From positions 11,107,300-11,171,299 of the forward strand of contig NC_087158.1 in NCBI RefSeq assembly GCF_035594125.1: a stretch of DNA of 64,000 nt, given 5' to 3'. The notes under the pieces were generated by a model. It was not told the origin of the DNA. It did not search any database and saw only the letters and a list, made by a program, of their open reading frames with translations. The translations under genes were made by a program, and so were the position numbers. The stretch is from Scylla paramamosain (taxonomy: Eukaryota > Arthropoda > Malacostraca > Decapoda > Portunidae). Positions 1-12,718 of the stretch are shown here, piece after piece; position 1 is the stretch's first letter, and every line of letters begins with the position of its first letter.

Positions 1-1000
<1,000 letters not shown>

Positions 1001-1414
1001 AAAAAAAGAAGTACAAAATGCCCTGTTATCTCTCCCTTGACACCAATCACAGCTTATAGGCAAGATCACATACTCTGAGCGATATCCTGGTTTTAAGCAT
1101 GTTCATATATTTCACAAAGGTAAGGAAGTAGTAACCTGTGTTTTCATCTTTTCTATGCATTTTTTATCACGTTGAGATTGGGAGAGCTTCCAGGCCAGTC
1201 TAGAATATTTATATTTTTTGTCACTGAAAATTTTTCTACTTTTTAACAGTGTGACGTTATGTCGGAATGTGGTGGTGCTGTGATCAGCATACCATATTTG
1301 CCAGTGTATTAGACACGCTTCTGCTAAACACTCATTCCTATTTTACAAGGATGTTTTCTGGAAAAGATTTTATTATGTTTCATTATAAATTTATTAAAAA
1401 GATTGTAGTGTGAC
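1001..1414. other. Unassigned AT-rich spacer
   Basis: No coding signal seen. Positions about 1288-1318 match the left edge of element F (see 42231 and 58013): a TATTTGCCAG-type start followed by ATTAGACAC. The rest is unrecognised. Confidence 0.5.
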
Positions 1415-3077
<1,663 letters not shown>

Positions 3078-4069
3078 GAAATTCTTTCAGCCGTCTATCA
3101 ACATCTACCTTTTCTTCTTGCAGTAAGTTTGCCCATATTCAGCCTGTTCCTAAAAAGGGTGACCGTTCTAATCCCTCAAACTACTGCCCAAACTATTGCT
3201 TTAATTTCCTGTCTCTCTAAAGTTCTTTAATTTATCCTCAACAGAAAGATTCGTAAACATCTATCACTTTACAACCTTCTATCTGATCACCAGTATGGTT
3301 TCCGTCAAGGCTGTTCTATTGGTGATCTGGCTTTCCTAACTGAGTCTTGGTCATCACTTAGAGATTTTCATGTTCATGATTTTAATTTCAAAAGCACAAA
3401 ACTTTGATTTCCAAACTACCCTCCTTCGGCTTCTATCCTTCCCTCTGTAACTTCATCTCAAGTTTACTTTCTGACCATTCTATTGCTGCTGTGGTAGATG
3501 GTCACTGTTCTTCTCTTAAATCTATTAACAGAGGTGTTCCTCACAGTTCTGTCCCATCACCTTCCTATTATTCATCAATGATCTTCTAAGCCAAACTTCT
3601 TGTCCTATCCACTCCTATGCTGATGATACCACCCTGAACTTTTCCACATCTTTTCATAGGCGTCCAACCCTTCAGGAAATAAACAGTTCACACAGGAAAG
3701 CCACAGAATGCTTGATTTCTGATCTCTCAAAAATTTCAGATTGGGGCAGAGCAAATTTGGTATTGTTCAATGCCTCAAAAACTCAGTTTCTCCATCTATC
3801 AACTCAACACAACATTCCATACAATTATCCTCTCTTCTTCAATGACATTCAAGTGTCCCCCCTCTTCTACATTCAACATCCTCGCTCTGTCCTTTTCTTA
3901 TAAAATAAACTGGAATCTTCACATCTCATCTGTAGCTAGAACAGCTTCTTATGAAGTTAGGGATTCTGAGATGTTTCTGTCAGTTTTTCCAACCCCTCCA
4001 GCTACTAACTCTGTACAAGGGCCTTATCCATCCATGTATGGAATATGTTTCACATATATGGGAGAATTC

Positions 4070-4198
4070 CACTCATACCACTCTTTTAGACAGGGTGGAA
4101 TCAAAAGCTTTTCACTCATACCACTCTTTTAGACAGGGTGGAATCAAAATCTTTTCACTCATACCATTCTTTTAGGCAGGGTGGAATCAAAAGCTTTT
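4070..4198. repeat. 43-bp tandem repeat, three copies
   Basis: Starts at 4070, 4113 and 4156 are exactly 43 bp apart. Each unit begins CACTCATACCA and ends GGAATCAAAAGCTTTT, with a few substitutions. Other LINE-A copies have this segment once, so it is a local triplication within the RT C-terminal region. Confidence 0.95.
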
Positions 4199-4281
4199 CA
4201 TCTCATCAACTTCTCTCTTCTAACTGGACTGTCTTCAGCCTCTTTCTCATCAGTGCAACGTTGCATCTCTAGTTATCTCTA

Positions 4282-4383
4282 GTTACTTTTCCTTATCATT
4301 TCCTCTATGCCATTATTTATTGTTTCTGGTTCCATAGTTTTATATCTATTGGTCTCCCATGCATTATTTTTTGGTGGTATGTA
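4282..4383. repeat. 102-bp LINE-B segment inside LINE-A (copy of 4830-4931)
   Basis: Bases 4282-4383 are identical to 4830-4931, offset 548 bp. The downstream copy sits in its natural place inside a LINE-B endonuclease segment. The upstream copy interrupts LINE-A between sequence that is contiguous in other copies (compare about 49545-49562). Confidence 0.95.
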
Positions 4384-4738
4384 CTGCTATTTTCATGGTA
4401 ACTGGTCTTCTGATCTTGCTAACTGCATGCCTACCCACCTCCCATGGTTTCACTGCACAAAACTTTCTTCTTTCTCTCACCCCTATTCTGTCCACCTCTC
4501 AAATGCAAGAGTTAACCAGTATTCTCAGTCATTCATCCCTTTCTCTGGTAAATTCTGGAATTCCTGCCTGCTTTTGTATTTCCACCTTCTCATAACCTGA
4601 ATTTTTTCAAGAGGGAGGTTTCAAGACACTTATCTTCCAATTTTTTACTACCACTTCGGATCCTATTCAGGGACCAGCATCTCAGTGGGCTTTTTTTTTT
4701 CCCCCCGAGGCCAATGTCCCTCCTACATAAAAAAAAAA

Positions 4739-5619
4739 ATTCTTCGCTCCATAACCCAACATTTTCTTTCACTTCCATCTCCTTCCAGTTAATTCCTTTA
4801 GCGATGAATTTGCCTACTAAGAACACTTTGTTACTTTTCCTTATCATTTCCTCTATGCCATTATTTATTGTTTCTGGTTCCATAGTTTTATATCTATTGG
4901 TCTCCCATGCATTATTTTTTGGTGGTATGTATGTCACAATTAAATTTCCTTTTTTTTTCACTTCTTTTGATCTTAATCACAACACTCAAAGTTTCTGCCA
5001 TTCCATCACCATATTCCACTTCCTCAACAACAATGTCCTCCTTTATCAGTATCATCACTCCTCCTCCTCCCTTTCCCTTTCTGTCTCTCCTCCACGTGCT
5101 ATATTCTTCCTTTGCAAATCCCATCTTTATTTCCTCTTTTAGTTTGGTTTCATTAAACATACCACATCTAGCTTATTGTTCTTTAGGTAGTCTTTAAGTT
5201 CCAATAGGCTTGACACCAAACCATCTATATTTGTATAAATTTTTAAGCTTGGTGATCTTCCATGGTATCTTTGTGCTAGCTTTTCCTCACTTTCATGTCT
5301 ACAACTTTCTAAATGAATCTTCTTGCTTGTTCCTGTGTTCTTTCCTCTTTTTTTTGACTGGGCCTCTACTCTCATCTCTTCCAGTTTACTACTCTCTTCT
5401 TCATTCATGTCTCTTTTTATCCATATTCCCCTCATTCCTTTTACTTTTACCAATTTTCCTGTTCATTGTAACACATGTTCTGTTGCTGTTTGTGACATGA
5501 ATCTTATTTTCATTGGTCTAGTTCCATTTTTGTTATATTTTCCAATCTGGTAAACCTCTTCAATTTTTTAACTATCTCCTCTCCTTCTCCCACCACTTCA
5601 GCTATAATTTCCTTAGGTG
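4739..5619 (-). mobile_element. LINE-B (epsilon-like) fragment: RRM-like region and endonuclease start
   Basis: On the minus strand, 5619 to 5160 encodes the segment before the endonuclease (GIWIKRDMNEEESSKL) and the endonuclease start (TNIDGLVSSLLELKDYL). From 5160 to 4912 it continues as YSTWRRDRKGKGGGG. It is the same subfamily as 16745-17610 and broken by frameshifts. The 5' end at 5619 abuts the 3' tail of the beta copy directly. The 3' side is cut by the LINE-A insertion. Confidence 0.8.
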
Positions 5620-8600
5620 TGTGTATTTACCTAGTTGTGGTTTACAGGAGGGGAGTAATCTCATAGTATCCCGTCTCTATATCTATCTAGTTCGGTCTTA
5701 AAAGCACTGACAGTTTTGGTATTTACAATGTCTTCACTGAGTTCATTCCATTTGTTCACACTTCTGTGAGGAAAACTATACTTCTTAATGTCTCTTCTAC
5801 AGTTAACTTTCTTAATTTTATTGTATCCCCTTGTACTCTGTGTGTCTACATTTATAAGACCACATTTTCCATACCATTTATCATTCTATAGATGCTTATT
5901 AAATCTCCTCTCTCTCTCCTCTTTTCAATGGTAGGAATTTCCAACATTCTTGATCTCTCTTCATAGGTTGATTTACTTAACTCCGGAACCATCTTTGTGA
6001 CTGCACTTTGTACTCTTTCTAATTTTATAATATTCCTCTTTGTATGAGGATACCACACCACTGCTGCATATTCCAATCTTAGTCTTATAATAGAAATCAA
6101 CAACTTTCTTGTCATTTCCTTATCCAAATATGAGAATGCCATTCTTACTCTTTTTAACAAATTCATCATCTCTCCAGTAATTTTATCAATGTGTGTGTCC
6201 AGAGTCAAATTTTCAGTAACTGTTACTCCCAAATCAACTTCCTCTACTTCCTTCCTTTACTTTACATTTACTTAAATTGAATTCCATTTGCCAAGACTTA
6301 CTCCATCCATTCATCTTATTTAAATCATCTTGCAGTTCCATATAGTCATTTATATTTTCTACCCTTCTCATCAGCTTAGCATCATCTGCAAATAAGTTCA
6401 TATAACTATTTCTTAATTTATGTCATTCACATATATTACAAACATTATTGGTACCAACACTGGCCCCTGTGGGAAACCACTAAAATTTTGGTCTTGTATT
6501 ACAGTTCTCATGTCTCTATCATCCAGATAATCTCCATCCACTCCAGCAGCCTTCCTCCAAATTTTCCATATTTGTTTTATCTTCCATAGCAATCTTCAGT
6601 GTGGTACTTTGTCAAATACCTTCTTCAAGTCTAAGTAGACACCATCCACCCATCTGTCTCTCCTGCACAATATTGACTACCCTTGAATAAAAGGACAATA
6701 AGTTCATGGAGCATGATCTTTCCCTCCTAAATCCAAATTGACAATTTACCAAAACTTTATCCCTTTCCAAGTGTTCCATCCATCTTTCCTTTATTGTTCT
6801 TTCACATAATTTTCCTACAACACTAGTCAAGGACACTGGTCTATAATTTAGTGAATTTTCCTTATTTCCTCCTTTGTATATTAGTGTAATATTTGCTCCC
6901 TTCCAATCTTTTGTTACTCTTTCCTGTGATAGTGATGTCACCACTAGACTGAATTTTATCAGGTAGTTGTTCTCTACATTCTTTCAGTATTCAGTTTGAT
7001 ACTCCATCTGGACCAATACTTTATTTACTTTAAGTTCTTCCATCATCTTAAGTATTTCTTCATAACTGACTGGGACTGTACTTAGTATATTCCTCACTAA
7101 CTTATCCCTTCCAGCATCAAACCCCCCTTCCACAGTAAATACCGATCTGAAACTATTGTTCATAACCTCCACCATGTCCTGTGCATCATCATAGATTTTT
7201 CCTTCAACTCTCAATCAATCTTGATACACCTTCCTTCTTCTTCATCTTCCCATTAATATGTCTAAAGAATAGTTTGGGTTCATTTATACACTTATCTTTT
7301 ATATCTCTTTCATAGTTTCTTCTCTCTATTCTTATTATCTGAAATGTACTTGTTTCTAGCATCAATATATTCCTCCCATCTGCTCTCAGTTATCCTCTTC
7401 TTTCATCTATTCCAAGCATTTGATTTACAATTTCTATCCTCTTTGCATTTTGTATTGAACCATTCTTTATCCTTTCTACATCTTGCTCCTCCTTTAGGTA
7501 CAAATTTCTCCACAGCAGAATTATATATCCTTATCAAATTCATCACATTTTTCCCAAACATCTTCTGGATCTTCAGAGTCTTTCCAGTCCACAACAACAA
7601 AGTACTTTCTTAATTTTTCAAAGTCAGCTTTACTATATTTAAATCTTCTTACCTTATAATTTTCATCAATGATTACATTTTCATTTTTCAAATTAAATTC
7701 CATCAACACATGATCACTTTTACCTAGAGGGCTATCATAGTGTATAGTTTCAATAATTTCCATGTCCTTGGTAAACACTAAATCAAGTCTTGAAGGTTTA
7801 TCTCTTCCACTAAATCTGATATCATAATAAACCCATTGAGTCACCAAGTTTTCCACTGCCCAGTTCAATAGTCTACTACTCCATGAGCTCTCACTTCCAG
7901 TAGTTGTTAATGTCTCCCAATTTATCTCCTTACAATTAAAATCACCAGCAATAACTATATCACTACTTTCCATCACCATCTTTTCAAGACCTTTTAGTAC
8001 ATCTACCAACATCTCTTCATGCACTTCTTTTCGCCAAGCATTGATCATGGATGGCACGTGCACTCCTACATGATTCGTTATCTTTCCATTTCCACTTCTA
8101 ATCATCACTTGTAGAATTTCAGACTTGTCTTCACTTTTTATTACCCTCTTCACTTTAACATACTTTTTAGTCATAATGATCACTCCCCTCCTCTCTTGTC
8201 ACTTCTATTTTTCATCCATAAATCATATTTATCATCACCAATGTCAGGAGTTCCCCATTCATTTTTCCATTTTGTCTCACATATACAACAACATCGGGTC
8301 CGGTTCTGCTTAACAAGTCATTTAATTCCATTTTAGTTGACATTAATCTTTTTACATTAGTATAACATACTTTATTTACTGTTTGATGTACCATTTCTTT
8401 ATTCTCATATCTCTTACTCTCCAGAAAACTTCTCTGTTTTTGTTTTTTTTGTTTAGCCTCATTTACCAGCTCCTTTTGCTTCAACCTTTCCGTCTCATCC
8501 ATATCCCTGTTTTTCCATACGTACTTATATTCTTCATCTCCAGACAACCTCCAAGATCCATTAATTACTTCTTCTACTTGTACCTGTGTTGCAAACCTTA

Positions 8601-8647
8601 TTCTTATGGGTCTCATTTTTCCTTCTTCATATTTCCTAATTCTAAGT
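5620..8647 (-). mobile_element. LINE-B beta copy, nearly 3 kb
   Basis: Read from 8647 down: RRM-like tail (RPIRIRFATQVQVEEVI), endonuclease, linker, RT (LNYRPVSLTSVVGKLCERT near 6800; LFADDAKL region near 6370) and RT C-terminal domain (PHTKRNIIKLERVQ). It ends in the 3' tail AACTAGGTAAATACACAC at 5622-5640. It is 5'-truncated in the RRM-like region and joined directly to the 3' tail of the gamma copy at 8647. Several frameshifts make it inactive. The CR1/L2-group assignment comes from RT phrases and the short repetitive 3' tail. Confidence 0.88.
7521..8183 (-). CDS. LINE-B beta endonuclease domain (open segment, 220 codons)
   Basis: This is the longest open part of the beta copy. It encodes the second half of an apurinic/exonuclease-endonuclease-phosphatase (EEP) endonuclease, the enzyme that nicks target DNA to prime reverse transcription. 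Visible motifs in order are AGDFNCKEINWE (metal-binding Asp and substrate Asn), RLDLVFTKD, and LGKSDHVLMEF with the catalytic Asp-His pair, followed by the basic linker to the RT. The N-terminal endonuclease strand lies upstream in another frame, so the open segment is a remnant of a longer polyprotein. The first ATG is only the first in this frame and need not be a real start. Confidence 0.75.
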   Translation of the reverse strand: MIIMTKKYVKVKRVIKSEDKSEILQVMIRSGNGKITNHVGVHVPSMINAWRKEVHEEMLVDVLKGLEKMVMESSDIVIAGDFNCKEINWETLTTTGSESSWSSRLLNWAVENLVTQWVYYDIRFSGRDKPSRLDLVFTKDMEIIETIHYDSPLGKSDHVLMEFNLKNENVIIDENYKVRRFKYSKADFEKLRKYFVVVDWKDSEDPEDVWEKCDEFDKDI

Positions 8648-10902
8648 GTGTATTTACCTAGTTGTGACATATGGGAAAGGAGCTAAGCTCGTACTGTCCT
8701 GTCTCCCTAACTATTTTTATCCAACTTTTCCTTAAAGTCATGAATATTTGTAGCACACACCACTACCCCTTCCAGTCCGTTCCATGCCTCTATGCTTATA
8801 TGAGGGAAGCTAAACTTCTTTATGTCCCTTCTGCAGGTGGTTACTTTTAGTTTTTCTCCGTGTCCTCTTGTTTCTCTTTCATTCATTATAAAAAGATGTT
8901 CCCTATCTAGTTTTTCTATTCCACTCAGCAATCTGTACAGTGCAATCAAGTCACCTCTCTCTCGTCTCTTTTCCAAGTTTGGGAGTTGCACTCTAGCTAG
9001 TTGCTCCTCATATGACAAATCTTGCAATTCTGTTATCATCTTAGTTGCTGCTTTCTGTATTCCTTCCAACTTTCTTATGTGCTTTTTCTTTCATGTGGTG
9101 ATGAAATTACCACTGCGTATTTTAATCTTGGACATATCATTGTGGTGATTATTTTCCTCATCATTTCTACATCCAGATAAGCACAGGCAACTCTTATATT
9201 TCTTAGTAGGCTGAGAGTTTCACCTGTTATCTTGTTAATATGTTTTTCTGGTGATAAATTCTCTGAGAAAATCACTCCCAGATCTTTTTCTCTTGTCTTA
9301 TTTATTGTTTCATTCCCCATCTTGTAGTTATAGCTACACCTTCTGTTACCTTTTCCAAATTCCATATTTTTATACTTGCCAGAGTTAAATTACATTTGCC
9401 ATCTGTTCCTCCACTCCCACACCTTGTCTATATCTCTTTGTAATTCTTCACAATCTTCCGTTCCCTTCACTCTTCTCATAAGTTTTGCATCATCAGCAAA
9501 AAGACACATAACTGGATACATTCTCCACCATATCATTTATATACACTGCAAACATTATTGATGCCAACACCGACCCTTGGGGAACCCCACTTAATACTGG
9601 GCTCTAGACTGATGTCTGGTCCCTTATTACTGTTCGCATCTCTCTGTTTTTGAGGAAATTGTCCATCCATTTCAGAATTTTTCCATTTACACCACCTATC
9701 TTTTCCAGCTTCCACAGCAGTCTATTATGTGGCAGTTTATCAAAAGTTTTTCTTAAATCTAGATAAATACAGTATGCCCAACCATGTCTCTCCTGTATGA
9801 TATCAGTCACTCTTGAATAATAGCATAATAAATTAGTGACACAAGATCTCCCTTTTCTAAAGCCAAATTGACAAGTTGTGAGAATGTCCATATCTTCCAA
9901 AAGCTTGGTCCATTTGTTCTTTAGTATCTCTTTTGCAACCACACTCATCAGCAAAACCAGTCTATAATTTAGTGGGTCTTGTGTGTCTACTTTAAATATG
10001 GCTACAATGTTTGCCCTTTTCCAGTCCTGTGGAACTATTCCTTCATTAATAGAGGTACATAGGATGGTATGTAATTTATCATTATGCTGGTTACTGCATT
10101 CTTTTATTACCCATCCCACACTCCATCCGATCCTATGGCCTTTCTCACATCAAACGTTTTGACGATTTCATCAATTTCCTCTTTTGTTACTTGAAATTCC
10201 TCTATTTTTCCATTTTCAGGTGTGCACAATGGCTTTATAAATTCCTTTTCCTTTGTAAAAACTTCCTTAAAGCTCTTATTTATCACTTCTGCCATCTCTT
10301 TCAGGTCTTCATAAACCACTCCATCTACCATTAGCTTTCCTATACTCACTTTGCTTTTCAGTTTACCATTCACATATCTATAGAAGAGTTTGGGCTCATG
10401 TTTATACCTGTCTATTGTATCTTTTTCAAATTGCCTTTGTTCATCCCTCAAGATCTTCACATAATCATTTCTTGCTTGTTTGTAATTATTCCATAGGTTA
10501 ATTCTTTTACTTTTCCTCCATTTTTTCCATGTATCCTCTTTTGTCCTTCTTGCAGCTTCGCATCTTTTATTAAACCATTTTTTTTACCAGCTATTACTGT
10601 CTGCTTTTTAGGCACAAACTTTTTCTTCACCTTCTTTATATATTTTAAGAAATTCATCCCACTTCTCTTGGACCCCTGTAGCCTTATGGAACCTATCCCA
10701 TCTCTCCTCTTGAAAAAATTTCCTCATGTTATCAAAGTCTGTCTTACAGTAGTTTAATCTCCCAGCATGGTGTTCTTCATTCCTTTATTCTCTATTTCCT
10801 TAATTATATTGAATTCTATGGTAGCGTGGTCACTTTTGGTTAACAGACACCCCATGTGAACATTCTCAATTCCTTCTGGTTCCTTACTAAATAACAGACA
10901 CA
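8648..10902 (-). mobile_element. LINE-B gamma copy, endonuclease end to 3' tail
   Basis: On the minus strand it begins in the last part of the endonuclease (a LLTKSDHATIEFNI-like stretch near 10820), then linker (FYRYVNGKLKSK near 10360), RT and C-terminal domain, and the tail AACTAGGTAAATACACAC at 8648-8667. The open reading frame is interrupted near 10660, 10460, 10110 and 9600. Its 5' end runs into a GT tract that follows the tail of the delta copy. Confidence 0.85.
9604..10119 (-). CDS. LINE-B gamma reverse transcriptase segment (171 codons)
   Basis: Fingers and palm of a non-LTR reverse transcriptase, which copies element RNA into DNA at the nicked target. In order: VPQDWKRANIVAIFK, DPLNYRLVLLMSVV (usually NYRPVSLTSV, so the conserved Arg-Pro is damaged), CQFGFRKGRSC, and YLDLRKTFDKLPHNRLLWKL, which holds the first catalytic Asp (FDxxKAFD type). 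It continues in another frame below 9604, where a FADD-type box is visible near 9495. It is a fragment of a decayed polyprotein. Confidence 0.75.
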   Translation of the reverse strand: MGWVIKECSNQHNDKLHTILCTSINEGIVPQDWKRANIVAIFKVDTQDPLNYRLVLLMSVVAKEILKNKWTKLLEDMDILTTCQFGFRKGRSCVTNLLCYYSRVTDIIQERHGWAYCIYLDLRKTFDKLPHNRLLWKLEKIGGVNGKILKWMDNFLKNREMRTVIRDQTSV

Positions 10903-10928
10903 GTGTGTGTGTGTGTGTGTGTGTGTGT
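10903..10928. repeat. (GT)n microsatellite
   Basis: Thirteen GT units between the 5' end of the gamma copy and the 3' tail of the delta copy. On the element strand it reads as an AC extension of the tail ...AAATACACAC. Confidence 0.97.
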
Positions 10929-11291
10929 ATTTACCTAGTTGTGTTTACCTAGTTGTATTTACCTAGTTGTGCTTTATGGGAAAAGAGCTATGCTCATGCT
11001 GTCCCATCTCCATATCTTTTAATATCCAACTTAGCCTTGAATCCATGTATACTTTCTGCATTTACTATCTCCTCAACCAGACTGTTCCATACATCAATAC
11101 TTCTATATGGGAAACTATACTTTTTGATGTCTCTTCTACAAGCACTCCTCTTCAGCCTCTTCCCATGTCCTCTGGTGTCCCGTGTATCCCAGACCATTAA
11201 GTCGTTCCAGTCCACCTTCTCTACTCCCTCATATGCTTTATATATTGCAATCAAGTCTCCCCTTTCTCTCCTCCTTTCCAACGTTGGTAGA
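10929..11291 (-). mobile_element. LINE-B delta fragment, RT C-terminus and repeated tail
   Basis: Short 5'-truncated copy. The minus strand encodes LPTLERRRERGDLIAIYKA and RRDIKKYSFPYRSIDVWNSL, the conserved C-terminal end of LINE-B. The 3' tail contains three tandem 14-bp units (TTTACCTAGTTGTR on the plus strand, 10929-10972), the clearest example here of a short repeated 3' tail like those of CR1/L2-type elements. Confidence 0.88.
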
Positions 11292-11314
11292 TGTGTGTGT
11301 GTGTGTGTGTGTGT
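11292..11314. repeat. (GT)n microsatellite
   Basis: Eleven to twelve GT units at the join between the delta fragment and the 3' side of the next alpha copy. Confidence 0.97.
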
Positions 11315-12375
11315 ACACTTGTCCACTTTTTTCTTAAAGTTGTACACACTCATTGCTGATACCTCACTTAGTTTGTTCCAAACTTCTATATTTCTTTATG
11401 TTACTCAAGCATCTTTCCTTTCTTAGTTTTTTTGCTGTGTCCTCATGTATAACTGGTATTTCCTTCTTCTTTCAGCACCAGTTTCTCATTATCTGTTTCT
11501 TCCACTCTATTCCACAATTTATAAATTAGTATTAAATCTCACTTTTCTCTTCTTTGTTCCAATGTTAGCAGATTCATATGTTTATTCTTCCAGTTCTGGA
11601 ACAATCTTTGTTGCCATTCTTTGTATCTTTTCTAGTTTTTTTTTTTTATGTTTTTTCTTGTGGGGGAGATCACACTGATTATGCATATTCCACCTTTGGT
11701 AATTATCTTTCTCATCATAGCTTTATCCACTTAGTGGAACGTTGTTCCAATATTTCTCACCATTCTATATATATATCTTTTCTACATGCTTCTCCAGCTG
11801 CTGACTATCCTGTATTATCACTCCCAGATCCTTCTCTTTTTGTACTTTTATTATTTCTTCATTTCCCATTTTAAGTCTAACTTAGTATCTTTTCACTTTT
11901 CCCGTTTCCATTACATGACATTTTTTCACATTAAATTTCATCTCCCAATTCTTACTCCGGTCCTAGATTTTATTAAAATCCTCTTGTAGAATACTAGTCT
12001 CTTGTTTCTTATATATCTTTGTAATTTTGCATCATCTACAAACAAGCTCATGTAACTCTTTACTCCTTCAGGCATATCATTAATGTAGGCCAGGAAAAGC
12101 ATTGGTGCCAGCACTGATCCTTGTGGTATTCCACTATCTACTCTCCATTTTGATTTTACATCTTTTACTACTGTTCTCATTTCTCTTCCCTTTAAGCAAC
12201 TTTCCATCCATTTTTTTTTCTAGCTTCCATAATAGACTGTTGTGGGAAACTTTGTCAAAAGCTCTTTTTATATCTAAATACACAGTCTACCCATCCATCC
12301 CTTTCCTGTGTTATATCAGCCACTCTTGAATAAAACCTAATCAAATTGGTTATACATGAACACTTTTGTCTAAAG

Positions 12376-12718
12376 CAGTGGTTCTCAACTGTGGGAGCAA
12401 CCCCTCCTGTGGGAGTGCAGAAATTCTCCCTGAGGAGGGGAGCAACCACAGGACAGAGGGAAAAAAAATAATAATAATAATAATAACAATAATAATAGTG
12501 TGAGCCAGTATAATAATAGCCTAGCCAAGGGCTATCTATCTATATCTATCTGTCTATCTATTTATCTATCTATCTATCCATCTATCTATCTGATTTTATC
12601 TATCTGTGCTGGCATAGCTGAGGAGAGGGTTGACCGGGTGGCACAGGGAGGAGGAGGGCCCCAATTGCATTGAACCAGCTTTGTGGGGGCCCAGCTTGCA
12701 AAAGGTTGGGAACCCTTG
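12376..12718. mobile_element. hAT-type MITE with 8-bp target duplication
   Basis: Starts CAGTGGTTCTCAACT and ends AGGTTGGGAACCCTTG, imperfect terminal inverted repeats of the well known hAT type. It is flanked by GTCTAAAG (12368-12375) and GTTTAAAG (12719-12726), an 8-bp target duplication with one difference. The other alpha copies show the uninterrupted target (for example around 2625). No transposase is encoded, and internal AAT and TATC repeats are present. Confidence 0.9.
12530..12606. repeat. (TATC)n microsatellite
   Basis: Imperfect CTAT tetranucleotide array inside the hAT-type MITE. Confidence 0.95.

Noticed and set aside
8125..9148. Plus-strand reading frames over the LINE-B chain
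   Set aside because: They are antisense shadows rich in Phe, Leu and Ser; the motifs are on the minus strand.
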